This document shows, in pieces, positions 9,250 to 20,399 of a DNA stretch of 64,000 nucleotides. Each line of letters starts with the position of its first letter. Position 1 is the first letter of the stretch. Position numbers and translations under genes: made by a program. The DNA is taken from NCBI GenBank assembly GCA_039621445.1, contig CP154956.1, forward strand, positions 92,692,648 to 92,756,647, given 5' to 3'. The stretch comes from Euglena gracilis (Eukaryota; Euglenida; Euglenophyceae; Euglenales). The notes beneath the pieces are model-generated. The model ran no database searches, had not been told where the DNA came from, and saw only the letters and a program-made list of their open reading frames with translations.

Positions 9250-10880
9250 GGGGGTGCAAGGGGGTAGACTGGGGGGGGGGGTAGTGGGTAGTCGGCCGAC
9301 TGGCCGACTACCCAATTGGTCGACGACTAGGCCTGTCGGTAGCTAGTTGGCGAGACGGGGTGGTAGTGGGTAGTCGGCCGACTCCTACCCACTCTAATGT
9401 TTGCTAACGGGTCCAACCCGCCAACTTTTAAGCCCCCCATGAAGAAAATACAATGCAAGCTATCGTCGGTTTAGTCGGCGGTCATAAAAATAGTCTTGCG
9501 GGCCCAAATCCCCCGGTAATGGTTCGGATGGGTCACAAAAAGTGTCTTACGCATAAAAAACCACCCCCACACCCCCAGATGGAAATCTTTGGTCGGTGGG
9601 GGGTCGGTGGGCCCCTGATGGGGGTCCGTAGGGGTAAAAAACCAATGATGAAACAGGGATTACATGAAAATCCTTTAGAAATGCAAGCAGAGGCAGAAAA
9701 TTCCCCCCTCCACCCCCATCCAAGCCTACGTTGAACTGCTGCTCCGCCGCCTCCTGCAGACCCCCCCCCCCCCCCCCCCGAGGGCAAAATTTTGGGGGGA
9801 CACAATGGGGGGGGTGATGAAAGGCATGCAGACAGGTCGAACAATTGGCACCCTCCCCCAGCTCCATCAACTTTACTTTGGGCTTTTCATTTTTTTTTGT
9901 TTTAATGCCAAATTGGAGGGTGGGCAGCCACCCCCCCCCCCCTGGTGGTCGGACCCCCTCGGCACGGCAAAATGGGGGACCCCCCCCCTGGTCAGCCAAC
10001 CCCCTCGGCACGGCATGCCGAACCATACCAATGAATTTTCCTTTGGGAAATTCCGGTTGTCCGCCACCTACTACAAAAAAGGGGTGGCGGACGCCGGTTC
10101 TGTCCAAAACCCGGCGTCCGGAACGCCGGGTTTTGGACAGAACCGGCGTCCGCCACCCCTTGTTTAAACCGGCGTTTTAGAGACGCCGGGTTCAGGACAG
10201 AACCGGCGTCCCCACCCTTCGGTCAAGGGACACTCCCAGGACCAATCTATATATGGACAGAACCGGCGTCCGTAAAACCCGTGGGGGGGGACGCCGGTTC
10301 TGTCCTGAACCCGGCGTCTCAAATGCCGGTTTAAATAACAAAATCCCTTCTGTGTTGGCAACATACTCGGGGGCTAAGTCGTTTTTGTGGCTCACTTTGG
10401 CATAGGCGGGGGGGGGGGGGCTCTGCTCCCCCGCCCCCCCCCCCTCAAATAACAAAATCCCTTCTATGTTGGCAATAGACTTGGAGGGATAAGACCTTTT
10501 TTTGTGCATATTTTGACTTATATTGAAAATACAATGGCGAGAGGTGTTCTTTTGTCAAAGTGGCCCAAAATGGACATTTCCCCCCAACTTTTTTTGCATA
10601 TTCACCCCCGATTGGGGGGTGTTGAGGTGATTTAGACAATTTTTTTTCCCAGGGGGGGGGCTTAAAAGTCGGCGGGTTTGACCCGTTAGTACATTAGAGT
10701 GGGTAGTCGGCCGACTAGTCGGCCGACTACCCAATTGGTCCGCCGACTAGTCGGCCGACCAATTAGTTGGCCGACTAGTCGGCCGACCAATTGGGTAGTT
10801 GGCTGACTAGTTGGCCGACTACCCACTACCCGAACGACCGCCCCCCCCCCCCCCCCCCCAGTCTACCGTCTGCCACTCTA
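9250..10880. mobile_element. Non-autonomous element with ~190-bp terminal inverted repeats
   Basis: The left end (GTAGACTGGGGG, then GTAGTGGGTAGTCGGCCGAC, then CCCACTCTAATG, then CTAACGGGTC, then CTTTTAAGCCCCCC, 9,265-9,440) is found in reverse order and complement at 10,655-10,865. The arms contain many TCGGCCGACTA palindromes. The 1.2-kb interior holds CCGGCGT foldbacks (10,085-10,325) and long C runs but no recognisable transposase. The exact ends and target duplication cannot be fixed because both ends lie in G/C runs. Confidence 0.65.
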
Positions 10881-10984
10881 GGGGGGGGGGGTCCACCGTG
10901 ATGTACACATCCACCCTCGTCGCCCTCAAACGGACGGGGAGGTAGGGCGGCAGCCCCTGGTTCATGTACATATGCATACCATGC

Positions 10985-11105
10985 CCCCCATATAAGACCC
11001 CCCCTGGGATTTTGGATTTTGGCCCCCCATATAAGACCCCCCCTCGGGAGCCAAAATCCCAGGGGGGGTCTTATACGGGGGGGTCTTATATGGGGGGGGC
11101 ATAAT
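10985..11105. repeat. Poly-G word element (TCTTATATGGGGGG)
   Basis: CCCCCCATATAAGACCCCCC and its complement occur twice each around a short GGGATTTTGG core, making a small foldback. Confidence 0.65.
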
Positions 11106-11111
11106 ATGCAT

Positions 11112-11361
11112 ATACATACATACACACACATACATACATACATACATACATACATACATACATACATACATACATACATACATACATACATACATACATA
11201 CATACATACATACATACATACATACGTACGTACGTACGTACGTACGTACATACATACATACATACATACATACATACATACATACATACATACATACATA
11301 CATACATACATACATACATACATACATACATACATACATACATACATACATACATACATAC
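11112..11361. repeat. (CATA)n microsatellite with a central CGTA block
   Basis: About 250 bp of CATA repeats, switching to CGTA at about 11,224-11,247 and back. The right end is directly followed by a C run and TTACTGTTCC. Confidence 0.98.
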
Positions 11362-11420
11362 CATGCCCCCCCCCTTTACTGTTCCCCCCCCTTACTGTTC
11401 CCATTGGGGGGACGGGAACA
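11362..11420. repeat. Poly-C/TTACTGTTCC word element
   Basis: C run plus TTACTGTTCC occurs twice here and again in both orientations at 11,640-11,752, so the two clusters face each other across about 220 bp of unremarkable sequence. Confidence 0.65.
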
Positions 11421-11756
11421 GTACAGTGTCATAGCACTTTTTGTAAAGGATTCCTGGAACACAAGGAAAAAAGGGGAATTTTTTGGTCGGTTTTAGGTGC
11501 TCTCAATCCAACCAAAATCCAACCCAATGCCAAAATGGATGTTGTGGAGGTGCAATTTTCAAGCATGTAAACCAAAAAAGCTTCATTTTGGCATTTTAGG
11601 TGGCCTTTTGGGTCTGACTTTGGTTGGTTGGTTCATGGCCCATGGGAACAGTAAGGGGGGGGGAGCTCGTCCCCCCCCCTTACTGTTCCCCCCCTTACTG
11701 TTCCCATGGACCCAAAAGGGGGCCACGGGACGGGAACAGTAAGGGGGGGGGGCATG

Positions 11757-11932
11757 GTACATACATACATACATACATACATACATACATACATACATAC
11801 ATACATACATACATACATACATACATACATACATACATACATACATACATACATACATACATACATACATACATACATACATACATACATACATACATAC
11901 ACACACACATACACACATACATACACACATAC
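11757..11932. repeat. (CATA)n microsatellite, second array
   Basis: About 175 bp of CATA repeats, degenerating to CACA at the right end. It too is bordered on both sides by poly-G or poly-C word elements. Confidence 0.98.
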
Positions 11933-12112
11933 CCCCCCCCTTTATTGTCCCACCGACCTGCCCCCGGGAGGCCCGACCGGACAATAAAGGGGGGGGGACA
12001 ATAAAGGGGTACCAAAGGAATTTCATTGGCCGGGCCAAAAAAACCCCCCGTCGGCCGGGGCCCAGGGACAATAACGGGGGGGGGGACAATAAAGGGGGGG
12101 GGGTGGTACCCC
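11933..12112. repeat. Poly-C/TTATTGTCC compound element, copy 2
   Basis: Same parts list as at 8.86 kb: C run, TTATTGTCC, CACCGACCT, GGGAGGCCCGACC, GGACAATAAAGG, GGTACCAAAGGAATTTCATT, GGGACAATAA and G run. Confidence 0.8.
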
Positions 12113-12250
12113 CCATAAATGACACCCCTGACACCCTGAAACCCCCCAGGGGGTGTCACTTATGGGGTGGTGTCACTTATGGGGGGGGTGTCACTAATGG
12201 GGGGGGGTGTCACTTATGGGGGGGTGTCACTTATGGGGGGGTGACGCATA
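12113..12250. repeat. Poly-G word element (GTGTCACTTATGGGG)
   Basis: GTGTCACTTATGGGG occurs five times in tandem, with one complement (CCCCATAAATGACAC) at its left end. A second cluster lies at 12,815-12,895. The two clusters flank the PHD-finger frame. Confidence 0.7.
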
Positions 12251-12338
12251 TGGCGGTCCAAGGTGCAAAGGCAAAGGTGAAGGTCAAGGCCTGTCTGCGA
12301 ACCACTAGGCCCGCAAAGGAGACTCTCACTCTCGGTTC

Positions 12339-12773
12339 TCAACAGCACGCCAAACACATGCCGGAGCTTGAAACACTCAAGCATCCACTGTGATACCAAA
12401 CAGGACACAGCGGGTTGGAACACTGAACGGCATTGGGCTGGCATAATGGACGCTCACAACGAAAGCATCCCGTTCCCGGAGGCATGACGGGAGCAGGAGG
12501 CCGGACACGGTCACAGGGAGGTAGAACCGGAATGCCGGTGGGTAAGCTGGCCGGAGGGACAGTGCTTTCCCTCGGAGGTTCATCCTCATCGGATTCCTCC
12601 TCCTCGGCATCAGGATCAGGCTCAGATTCAGGATCGTCAGGGAGATTCAATTGCGAAACATCATGGCCATCCAGCGTGTTCAACACATCAAGGGCAATGT
12701 TTGCAAAGTCAGGGGGAGGGTCCGGTCCATACATACGATCCCCCTCCAATTGGTCAGCCAACGTCGGTCCCAA
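12339..12773 (-). CDS. Small acidic protein or fragment with a C-terminal PHD-type zinc finger
   Basis: The minus-strand frame has 144 codons from Met at 12,773. The middle is acidic (SEPDPDAEEEESDEDEP). The C-terminal 45 residues hold a C4HC3 pattern: CFRC, then QC-x4-C, then WYH-x2-C, then MC-x2-C just before the stop. This is the PHD finger arrangement, a module for binding histone tails that also occurs in several mobile-element proteins. No other domain is seen, and the frame lies between two GTGTCACTTATGGGG clusters, so it may be cargo or a remnant of a mobile element, or one exon of a larger gene. The start is uncertain; I kept the first Met. Confidence 0.45.
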   Translation of the reverse strand: MGPTLADQLEGDRMYGPDPPPDFANIALDVLNTLDGHDVSQLNLPDDPESEPDPDAEEEESDEDEPPRESTVPPASLPTGIPVLPPCDRVRPPAPVMPPGTGCFRCERPLCQPNAVQCSNPLCPVWYHSGCLSVSSSGMCLACC

Positions 12774-12814
12774 CGGTGAGAGTACTGGGTACTAATTTTC
12801 TGGCGGCGGGGGGG

Positions 12815-12900
12815 GGGGGGTAGTGTCATTTATGGGGGGGGGTGTCATTTCTGACAGGGGGGGTAGTGTCACTTATGGGGGGGTGTCATTTATGGGGAAA
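12815..12900. repeat. Second GTGTCA(C/T)TTATGGGG cluster
   Basis: Four copies of the word with G runs, in the same orientation as the cluster at 12.15-12.25 kb. Confidence 0.7.
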
Positions 12901-13114
12901 TCACAACTGTACTGCCTACCCCTGAGACAGTTGCGACATTTTTCGTCCAATTGAGGTTGGCAATGATGGATTTTGCGAAATTCAGATGCATTTTGCGAAA
13001 TATTTGTCTCTTGTAAAAAGAATGGTAGCCAGTGTTTTCACTTTAAACACTTAGCAGAAAGGCAGGATGCTGCTTCAATCACTCCCCCTTGGCACACCAT
13101 GCGGAATTGAGCCA

Positions 13115-13480
13115 GGGTTGACGTTTTTTTGTTTTTTGAAAAAAAGAACAAAAAACATGTTTTTTTTAAAAGAATATGTTTTCTTTTTAAAAAAGCAAAA
13201 ATTGACTTTTTCCCTTGCGAAATGGCCATTTTTTGAGGAAAAAGTTCTAAGGTCATTTTTTTGGTCATCAAAAAGTGACGTTTTTTTAGTTTTTCCAGAC
13301 CCTTCATTTGAAAATGCTTTTCATGGCACGTGTGAAAGCCAGCACCCTTTACGGACTTCGAAGCTGCAGAGTTTAAAAAAGATGTTTTTTTCTAAAAAAA
13401 ACATTTCAAAAAATTTTCCCCAAACGTTTCCTCCATGGCGTTTTTTGTTTTTTTTTAAAAACATATTTTTTGGGGGGGGT
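13115..13480. repeat. A/T-run repeat, direct copy of 2.77-3.18 kb
   Basis: Carries the same ordered words (GAAATGGCCATTTTTTGAGG, TTTTTCCAGACCCTTCA, CACCCTTTACGGACTTCG) between long A and T runs. Confidence 0.75.
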
Positions 13481-14080
13481 GCTACCCCCGTGACCCCCCC
13501 GTTACACCCCCATGACCCCCCCCCCCGTGACCCGAGAATCGATCCTTCGCCATTCTTTTTTTTTAAAAGCATTTTTTCTAAAAAATGAACTTTCATGTAT
13601 CCTTGTCCGCCCAATGCACCTTCACACCCAAAAATGGCCAAGAATCTTGTCCCCTAAAAGAAGTGCCAAAAACTGGTGTATTTCCACACCCAAAACGGAA
13701 TTTTGTCAAAAATGGCCCAAACTTCATCCCAAAAAATTGTTGGTCAAGAAAATCCTGACAAAATTTCCTTTCGAAAAATGATCAATTTTATCACGATGCA
13801 ACGTCATGGATGTTGCCTCCCGACTACCTGCAAAGTGGCACACTTCCCCCATGACCCCCCCCCACCCCATGGCCCCCCATGACCCCCCCCCCCCCGCGAC
13901 CTGCACCACCCCCTTAAAAAAACATGTGTTTTTGTTTCAAAAAAAACAAGCTGTTTTAAAATTTTTTCATCTGTCTCGGGGGGGTTGGAAGTGGGGGGAG
14001 GGGGGGGGTCCCAGGAGGGGGGGGGTTGGAACTGTACAGGGGGGGGGGAGGGGGGGGTCCCAAGGTTTGACCAACTGTAC
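13480..14080. repeat. CATGACCCCCC-rich stretch
   Basis: CCCATGACCCCCC-type words cluster at 13,485-13,530 and 13,848-13,900; GGGGGGTCCCA words at 13,985-14,060. The sequence between is A-rich and non-coding as far as I can see. Confidence 0.5.
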
Positions 14081-14461
14081 TGCCTTGTCCCCTAAGACCT
14101 TTCGCTTCATACCCTCAGAACGCAGCTACAGCGCAGAGCACTCTGAAAATCGGCGATCGCATTTTCCGACCCTGTTTTCAAAGTCGAAATTCCAATGTTT
14201 CACCAACCATGTTGCCCATCGATCAAAAGCTCTTCTCAAGGGCTTTCAGCAGATGGCCTTAGATTCCAGCCGTGCTGCACGGTGTTCTATTTCAAAAATT
14301 CCCCAAATTTGGCCAAATGGAAATTGTTGCACAAAATACCCCAATATCTGGCCAAATACCCCCCAAAACTGCCCAAATGTGATTGCCACATGTCTACTAA
14401 CCATTTTGAACACTTTTTGGCACTTTTATTTTCGGTCCCCTGGACGCCATCTTCCCGCCTG

Positions 14462-14562
14462 AACCAACGTTCTGGACGCCGGTTTGGCGCAAAAATTTCT
14501 GCGCCGAACCGGCGTCCAGAACGCCGGTTCGGGCGTGAAGCCAGAGCCCCAATACACGGTTT
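14462..14562. repeat. Foldback of GAACGCCGGTT satellite units
   Basis: Same unit as the 5.7-kb palindrome, here with shorter arms around GCGCAAAAATTTCTGCGCC. Confidence 0.65.
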
Positions 14563-14789
14563 CAGACTGGAACATGGTGGAATGGTATGGTAAAAAACGG
14601 GCACACCCTTAGGCTGTAAACCGAAAATCGCCTTATGGCCAAGCATCGTGCGGGCCTTCGGGCGCCTTCGGCGCCCGGTCCCCCCCTCCCCAAAGTGCCC
14701 CCCAATAACTTGGCCATTATTAGACCATATCTCGTTTTCCAGGACCAGCGGGTTTTCCTCAAAAATTCCATAAATTGAAGTATATTTTG

Positions 14790-15115
14790 TCATAGCGTTT
14801 GTGCTCACAATTATCAGGGCGATAATTGGACCCCCCAAATTTACGCCCTGATAATCATGAATAGGCCGTTCACGATTTACAGGGCATGAAATTGTGAACA
14901 GGACTTTTGGTTTAAAAAAAACGGCCCAAAAACAGCCCAAAACCATTGCGTGAAGCATGTCAACGAAATACAGGGCAGGTGCCGGGCCTTTCTATTCAGT
15001 TACGGAAAAATCGTGAGCTATTACCCGTATACAGGGCGTTAAACGGGTCAAGGGCGCCGCAGGCGCCCTTGTCACGTTTCACGCCCTATATACGGGTTAT
15101 GCCCACGATTTTTAT
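14790..15115. repeat. Foldback pair (ATCAGGGCG and TACGGGTTATGCCC)
   Basis: The first part is the inverted relative of 7.74-7.87 kb. The second part, 15,005-15,110, is a hairpin with arms around ATTACCCGTATACAGGGCGT and GGGCGCC/GGCGCCC at its centre. Confidence 0.6.
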
Positions 15116-15399
15116 ATAAAAAAGAGCCAAAAAAAACAAGGGAAATTTCAGTGAAAAAAACTCGTTATGAGACACCCAAACCACACTTTGAATCCTACTA
15201 AGTTCAAAAACTGCCAAAAAATGTTCAAAAATCCAAAAATTCAAAAAAAAATCCAAAAGTGCAATTTCTTTTTGCATTTTTTTTTTCATTTTGTGGAGGG
15301 AAGTTTTTTTTTGGAAAAATCACCCAGAAGAAAAATGATTTGAAAATGTGAATTCAAAAATTTTCGGTTCAAAACCCCGTGGGTGTTTTTTTTTTTACA

Positions 15400-15580
15400 T
15401 ACCACCCCCCCCCCCCTTATTGTCCCACCGACCTCTCCCCGGGAGGCCCGACCGGACAATAAGGGGGGGGGACAATAAGGGGGTACCAAAGGAATTTCAT
15501 TGGCCGGGCCAAAAAATCCCCCGTCGGCCGGGGCCCAGGGACAATAAGGGGGGGGGACAATAAGGGGGGAGGTACATTGT
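15400..15580. repeat. Poly-C/TTATTGTCC compound element, copy 3
   Basis: Nearly identical in part order to copies 1 and 2, including GGTACCAAAGGAATTTCATT and the GGGACAATAAGGGGGG end. Confidence 0.8.
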
Positions 15581-17330
15581 TGAAATTTCTCAACAATGTG
15601 TTAATAAAAATAACAAAGAAAGCAGCATCCAAAAAAAAAAAACAAGTTGCCAACTATGGCAGGGCAACCAAAAACACATGTGTTCATCATCATGTGACCC
15701 CTTCAGCAATCTTGAGTCATGTCCGCCTCGGGTTTAATTTCACCGTGTTTCCAGTATTTTTTTCATTGATGTCTGTCAGGACTGGTTGAAAGCTGATGAA
15801 TGGCCTAAATGGTTCAAAGCCTCTCCTTAACCCTCTCTCCTTTCTCCTTTCTTTTTTAATCTTTCACAGAAGTGAAGAAAACATTTTTTTGTTTGAAGAA
15901 AACATGATTTTTTTTTTGAAAAAATCATGTTTTACCCAATTTCTTCAAAATGGGCTGAATGTTTCTTTGTTGCCTGGACGGGGTGGGAACGGAACCCAAC
16001 CTGTTGTTCAATGAAGCGAGTGTCATCGAACAGTGTGTGGCTCAAGCAGCACCGTGTGGCTCAATGCAAGAGCAGTCAGGAACCACATTCTCTTCAGGGA
16101 ATCGTTGAGCAACAGACAAATTGTGGCTAACATGGATTTCAGCCTGAAAACCGCTTTCGGGGGCCCTGCTGCTGAACCTGGTTTTAGGCTGAAATCCAGG
16201 CTCAGCCATGATTTGTGTATTCAGAGTGTGGACACCATTGAGCTTGACTCCAAAAATATTTTTCGGGGCTGTTTTTCAGGAACCATTGGGGCGCTTCATC
16301 GCAGCTACTTCAAAAGAAAACACCATTGTAGGTCACAGCCATTTCCCCCCCATTTTTTTTTCAACCTCCATTGTGGGTTGCGGCCAGTTTTTTTTTCCAT
16401 ATGGACAGGTGAGGTCAAAGTTTGGAATGGTTTCTAAAGAAAACATCACCTTCTTGGTGATTTCGCATTTTTGGATATAATCAATTATTATGATTTTTTT
16501 TTTACTGATTTCGACAATTTCAACTTCAACCTTGCGTTCAGGAGAATTTTGGGATCATCATTTTGGGATCATCATCTTGTTTGCAAATATTCCAAAAAAT
16601 CTAACAAAACAGCAAAAAATTTTGAAAGACAAACAAAACAAAACAAATTGCCGTGATTGCTGTAATTGCTGTGTTTCCCCAAATTATTTGCTGAGAGGCT
16701 GTGTTTCAGACGACGACGACCTTCGGACTTTCCAAAAGTGGTGTCAGTTCTTTGTGGTTGATGGTGGACCCCGGCGATACCAAATTGGGGCTGGTACTTC
16801 AAAGCGCCAGGTTGCATTGCAGGGAGCTTCTGTGGAAAGCATATTTTAATCTTTCGTTGTTACATTTCTTTTTCGTTCGAATCAGCCGAAGTTTATGACA
16901 GTAATATTCGGAATTAACCAAAGCAGCTTCAGGTTTGCATGTTGTTTTCTTTTTTCCAGGCTGGAGTCCAATTGTCTTGTCTTTTTCTTTGAGCATAGAA
17001 TACATGTCAATACAACCACCCAAGTGAATCCCTCTCCCAGAATCCTTTTGGTACAAATCTCCTTTGAAAGAAAGGAGATGAAAGGAAAGAAAGGATCCGT
17101 GTGAGCCCAACGCCAAAACCACTCCGATCTATACACAAAATGATTCCTCGATGTTTGAAGCAGCGATGTGTTCCTTGAGTTATTTAACAATAACAGAAAC
17201 ACAAATCAGCCAAGAAAACCCATCCCAGCAGCCTTCTTTGCCAATCTTTTGCTGGTTGTGAGTGCCCTAAGCCATTTTGCGATCCAGGGAGTATTAACCA
17301 TAAGTTAACAAACACTGTCAAATTTTCAGT
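15580..17330. other. A/T-rich spacer with no gene recognised
   Basis: Contains a fragment of the 4.9-kb repeat family (15,960-16,040) and the diverged hairpin (16,113-16,216). I see no protein match in any frame. Confidence 0.5.
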
Positions 17331-17379
17331 GCCTTCAACGCTGTCACTTTGGTGGTGTTCTGGAGGCTCATTTTCTGAA

Positions 17380-17800
17380 GTCGGGGGTGGGGGGGGTTCG
17401 GCTTTTCGCGATTTTCGGCCATTTTTTTGTGGGGGGCCAGGGGGGCCCCCCCAGGGGGTGGGTGGGTGGGGGGACCCCCTCCCCCCTGGTCTTAAAAAAA
17501 CCCCTGCACAGAATAACAACCCCCCAATAACCCTGTCCGACAGCTGTGAAGGCGAAGAAACAAGGAGAAAAAAGCAGCAGAAATGTTCCAAAATAACAAA
17601 GAAATGGATGAAATTTGTGAAAAAAATGCAAAAAGCGCTCATTTTTTGAAGTAGCCCAAAAGTGCCAAAAAAACAGTGACCATTAGAACCTGTTGAGGGG
17701 TTTTTGGGTTGATTTCTGACCTTGGAATTGCCCAAACGGTCCCCCCCCCCCAAATAATACCCCCCCCCCCCGACTTCGAGTATCAACCAGGGGGTTTATG
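17380..17800. repeat. G/C-run foldback and CCAAATAATACCCC words
   Basis: GGGGGGCCAGGGGGGCCCCCC at 17,430-17,455 forms a strong hairpin. The word CCCCCAAATAATACCCCCC at 17,745-17,770 belongs to the same type as the 21.2-21.6 kb cluster. Confidence 0.55.
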
Positions 17801-18664
17801 ATTTGGGGGGGGGTCAGTTGAGCTGACTTGCCCTTGGTAAAGTGTGCATTGTGCAAGGGACAGAAAATCCCTGCCTGCGGCAGCCTTATATGAAGAGCTG
17901 ATTGCTGCTGATGGCTACAGTCGGTTCGAGAGGTGGCTGGACAAGCAGTCTATAGAGGCTGCAACTGTTCAAGAGCAACAATTCCTGTTTGTGTGCATTT
18001 TGGATCTGTAGAATTGATTTTCCCAAAGTCAAAGCAGAACAAATTGGGAACCGCTGTTTTTTTAATTTTGTAGGATCCAACGGAGTCTCATAACTTAAAC
18101 ATTCACAGGCAACCGCTTAAGTCAAAGGTTCAGTTCTCACAGTTTGCACTTATCGTCAAATTATGTGCACTTTATCTCAGAATGGTTGCATTTGGCACCA
18201 GTTTGTTTGCACTTTAACTCAAAAACCTCTGCATGCATTACACCAAAAATATTTGCATGTTTTTCCGATAATTTTTGCACATGGATGGGGTGTTTTGCAG
18301 AATTTCCCTGGTTTACTCAATCACACCACAACCCCCCAGAAGGTGAAGAGACATCGACAGAATATCGAGTTAGGAGAAGTGGAATTACATCTTTCTGGAA
18401 AAATCTGGGCAAAATTTGTTCATGGGAAAAAATGGATTGATAGCCCTTGGTGCATGTGAGGCTTTTTACCATTGAGCAAAAATAAAATGTTGAAGTTCAA
18501 TTTTCTTCGAAACAACATTTTTGTTGCAAAAACTTTGCCAGCTGTGGGCAAATGAATTTGAAGGTCGTGGGCGAAAATTTCTGACATGCTTTGGGCAACC
18601 TTTTTTGCCAATTGCGGGCAAAATTTTTAGGCGCTGAATGTAGTTAACCTGAAAGATTGTGGCT

Positions 18665-18760
18665 GCGTTTCTGACGTGCACTCAGCCCGGACGTTGCTGG
18701 GCGAATGTTCTGGCTGGCCAACCTTCAAGCTCCTCGACCAGCTTTTTGCCCAAGGGTTCG
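18665..18760 (+). CDS. Exon-like patch, unidentified gene
   Basis: A plus-strand frame reads GWPTFKLLDQLFAQGF before it runs into a C run. G/C content and codon use are like the UGP exons and unlike the flanking A/T-rich DNA. No family recognised; ends unknown. Confidence 0.25.
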
Positions 18761-19144
18761 CCGTACCCCCCCCCCCACCCCCCTCCTGGAGGGGGTGCAG
18801 CTCGTCCAATTTTGGCCAGTGGAAAAACTAGTGGACCCCTTGGGGGGGGTCCTCTGGCAGGACTAGCTTGGTGTAATTTTTTCCAGTGACCGGTGCGAAG
18901 CACCAAGGAATTTTTGGACCCAAAACTTGCCATGCCCATTTTTGGTTATATTTTTTTGGAACAAAAACAAAACAAAACCAGCCCAAAAAAACCACATTGA
19001 AAACCTCATTTTCATCTTGGCGCGCAGCGCCCAAATGGAAAAAATTTTTCAATTTGGGGGGCCCCCAGTTGGGGGGGGAGGGGCGGTCTAGTGGATTTTT
19101 TCCAATGTCAAACAAAATGGCTAGCTAGTGGACCCCCCGGATCT

Positions 19145-19292
19145 TTAAGCAAAAGCCTGTCCTCGACCTCTTCGACTCGGTCGATGTGGATGAGCAAGGC
19201 GAGGTGCCCGCTCGCACCTGCTACACCATTTTGTTGTTCTGGCTGGCGAAGGAGGCCGGGCAGTGCTGCAACTTTTGGCGGACTTTTCGCGC
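19145..19292 (+). CDS. Exon-like patch with an EF-hand-like loop
   Basis: The frame starting near 19,145 reads [20 protein letters not shown] followed by a Cys/Trp-rich helix-like segment ending near WRTF. The loop D-x-D-x-Q-G-E-V matches positions 1, 3, 6 and 8 of an EF-hand calcium-binding loop, but the last residue of the loop is Thr, not Glu or Asp, so binding is doubtful. It may belong to one gene with the patches at 18.7, 19.37, 22.5 and 23.0 kb; exon junctions could not be fixed because the protein family is not recognised. Confidence 0.35.
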
Positions 19293-19371
19293 AAGGTGCA
19301 CCTTCTCAGCTCACCCACACACCCCTCCTCCCCATACACACATCACACTCCAATTTTTTATTCATTCTACA

Positions 19372-19428
19372 GAATGCATTAGGGGCCTTGGCCTTGCTCT
19401 TATCTGCCTTGTCAAAGAATGCCTGCCC
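19372..19428 (+). CDS. Exon-like patch before the (TA)n array
   Basis: Reads [18 protein letters not shown], an amphipathic Ala/Leu segment of the HEAT-repeat kind. It ends at a 13-bp word (AGAATGCCTGCCC, 19,416-19,428) that is repeated exactly at 19,592-19,604 on the other side of the TA array. Confidence 0.3.
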
Positions 19429-19591
<163 letters not shown>

Positions 19592-20134
19592 AGAATGCCT
19601 GCCCGGGGGGGAGGAGTGTTGTGAGGATGTTGTGAGGAGTGTAGTTAGATGGCCAAGTTGACCCTATCAGGGTTTTTCACAGAGACACGACGGAATGCAC
19701 TCCTGCCACTTGGTGTTGGCTTCTTGCACTGGGTGCTGCCTGGCAGCCTGGATGTCTGGCGTGGGACAGATGGGACACCTGTTGCAGACACAGCAACACA
19801 CTATCACCACAGCCCTTGGGCAGGCAGATGCTTTCGGGCCAGGGGTTGGGTATGCCCACAAAATTCTCAGGTGTCCCAATACGTACGCCCATGACTAGCA
19901 CACCGGCACGGCCCCGCCTCACGCTCCCAGCCAGCACTGCTACAGTACGCTGTGCAAATTTGAGGCCAGTCCTGTGAGGCCATTTTTCCGGGCCATTTTT
20001 CTTTTTCTTGTCAATTTCTTGTTGACTGTGCTGGAGCGGGAAATTTTTAACACTCAAGGACCGTCTTTTCAAGCTGTTTCAGTTTATGACAGGTTCAGAT
20101 GAGGGTCGAGGTCAGAACTCATTCTTCCAGTTGA

Positions 20135-20330
20135 TCCCAAACACTCCCGGAGGTTGACTGGTGCACTCTTGGGACCAACCAGCTGTCCTGCCCCTCGTGT
20201 ACAATCACCTGGAAAAGCCGGAGTCCCAGACTGCCAATTTCACAGATTTAACGTCACAGTCCACAAGAGGGTCCCGAGCTGTGGAATGGCTGACCCTTGT
20301 TGGTGGCTGGACTGGGCTGCTTCTTAAAAG
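20135..20330 (+). CDS. Exon-like patch, unidentified gene
   Basis: A plus-strand frame of about 60 codons reads DQPAVLPLVYNHLEKPESQT and then a Thr/Ser-rich part ending near WLTLVGGW. Composition resembles coding DNA. No family recognised. Confidence 0.25.
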
Positions 20331-20399
20331 TGAAATTCTTGAGCACTCACAGGACACAGCAAGGCTTCATGCTGGGCCGAAAATTTTTAATGCTGGCCT

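Noticed and set aside
10826-11570. Long open frames reading Tyr-Val-Cys-Met or His-Thr-Tyr-Ile repeats (also at 11.6-12.0 kb)
   Set aside because: They are translations of (CATA)n microsatellites, not genes.
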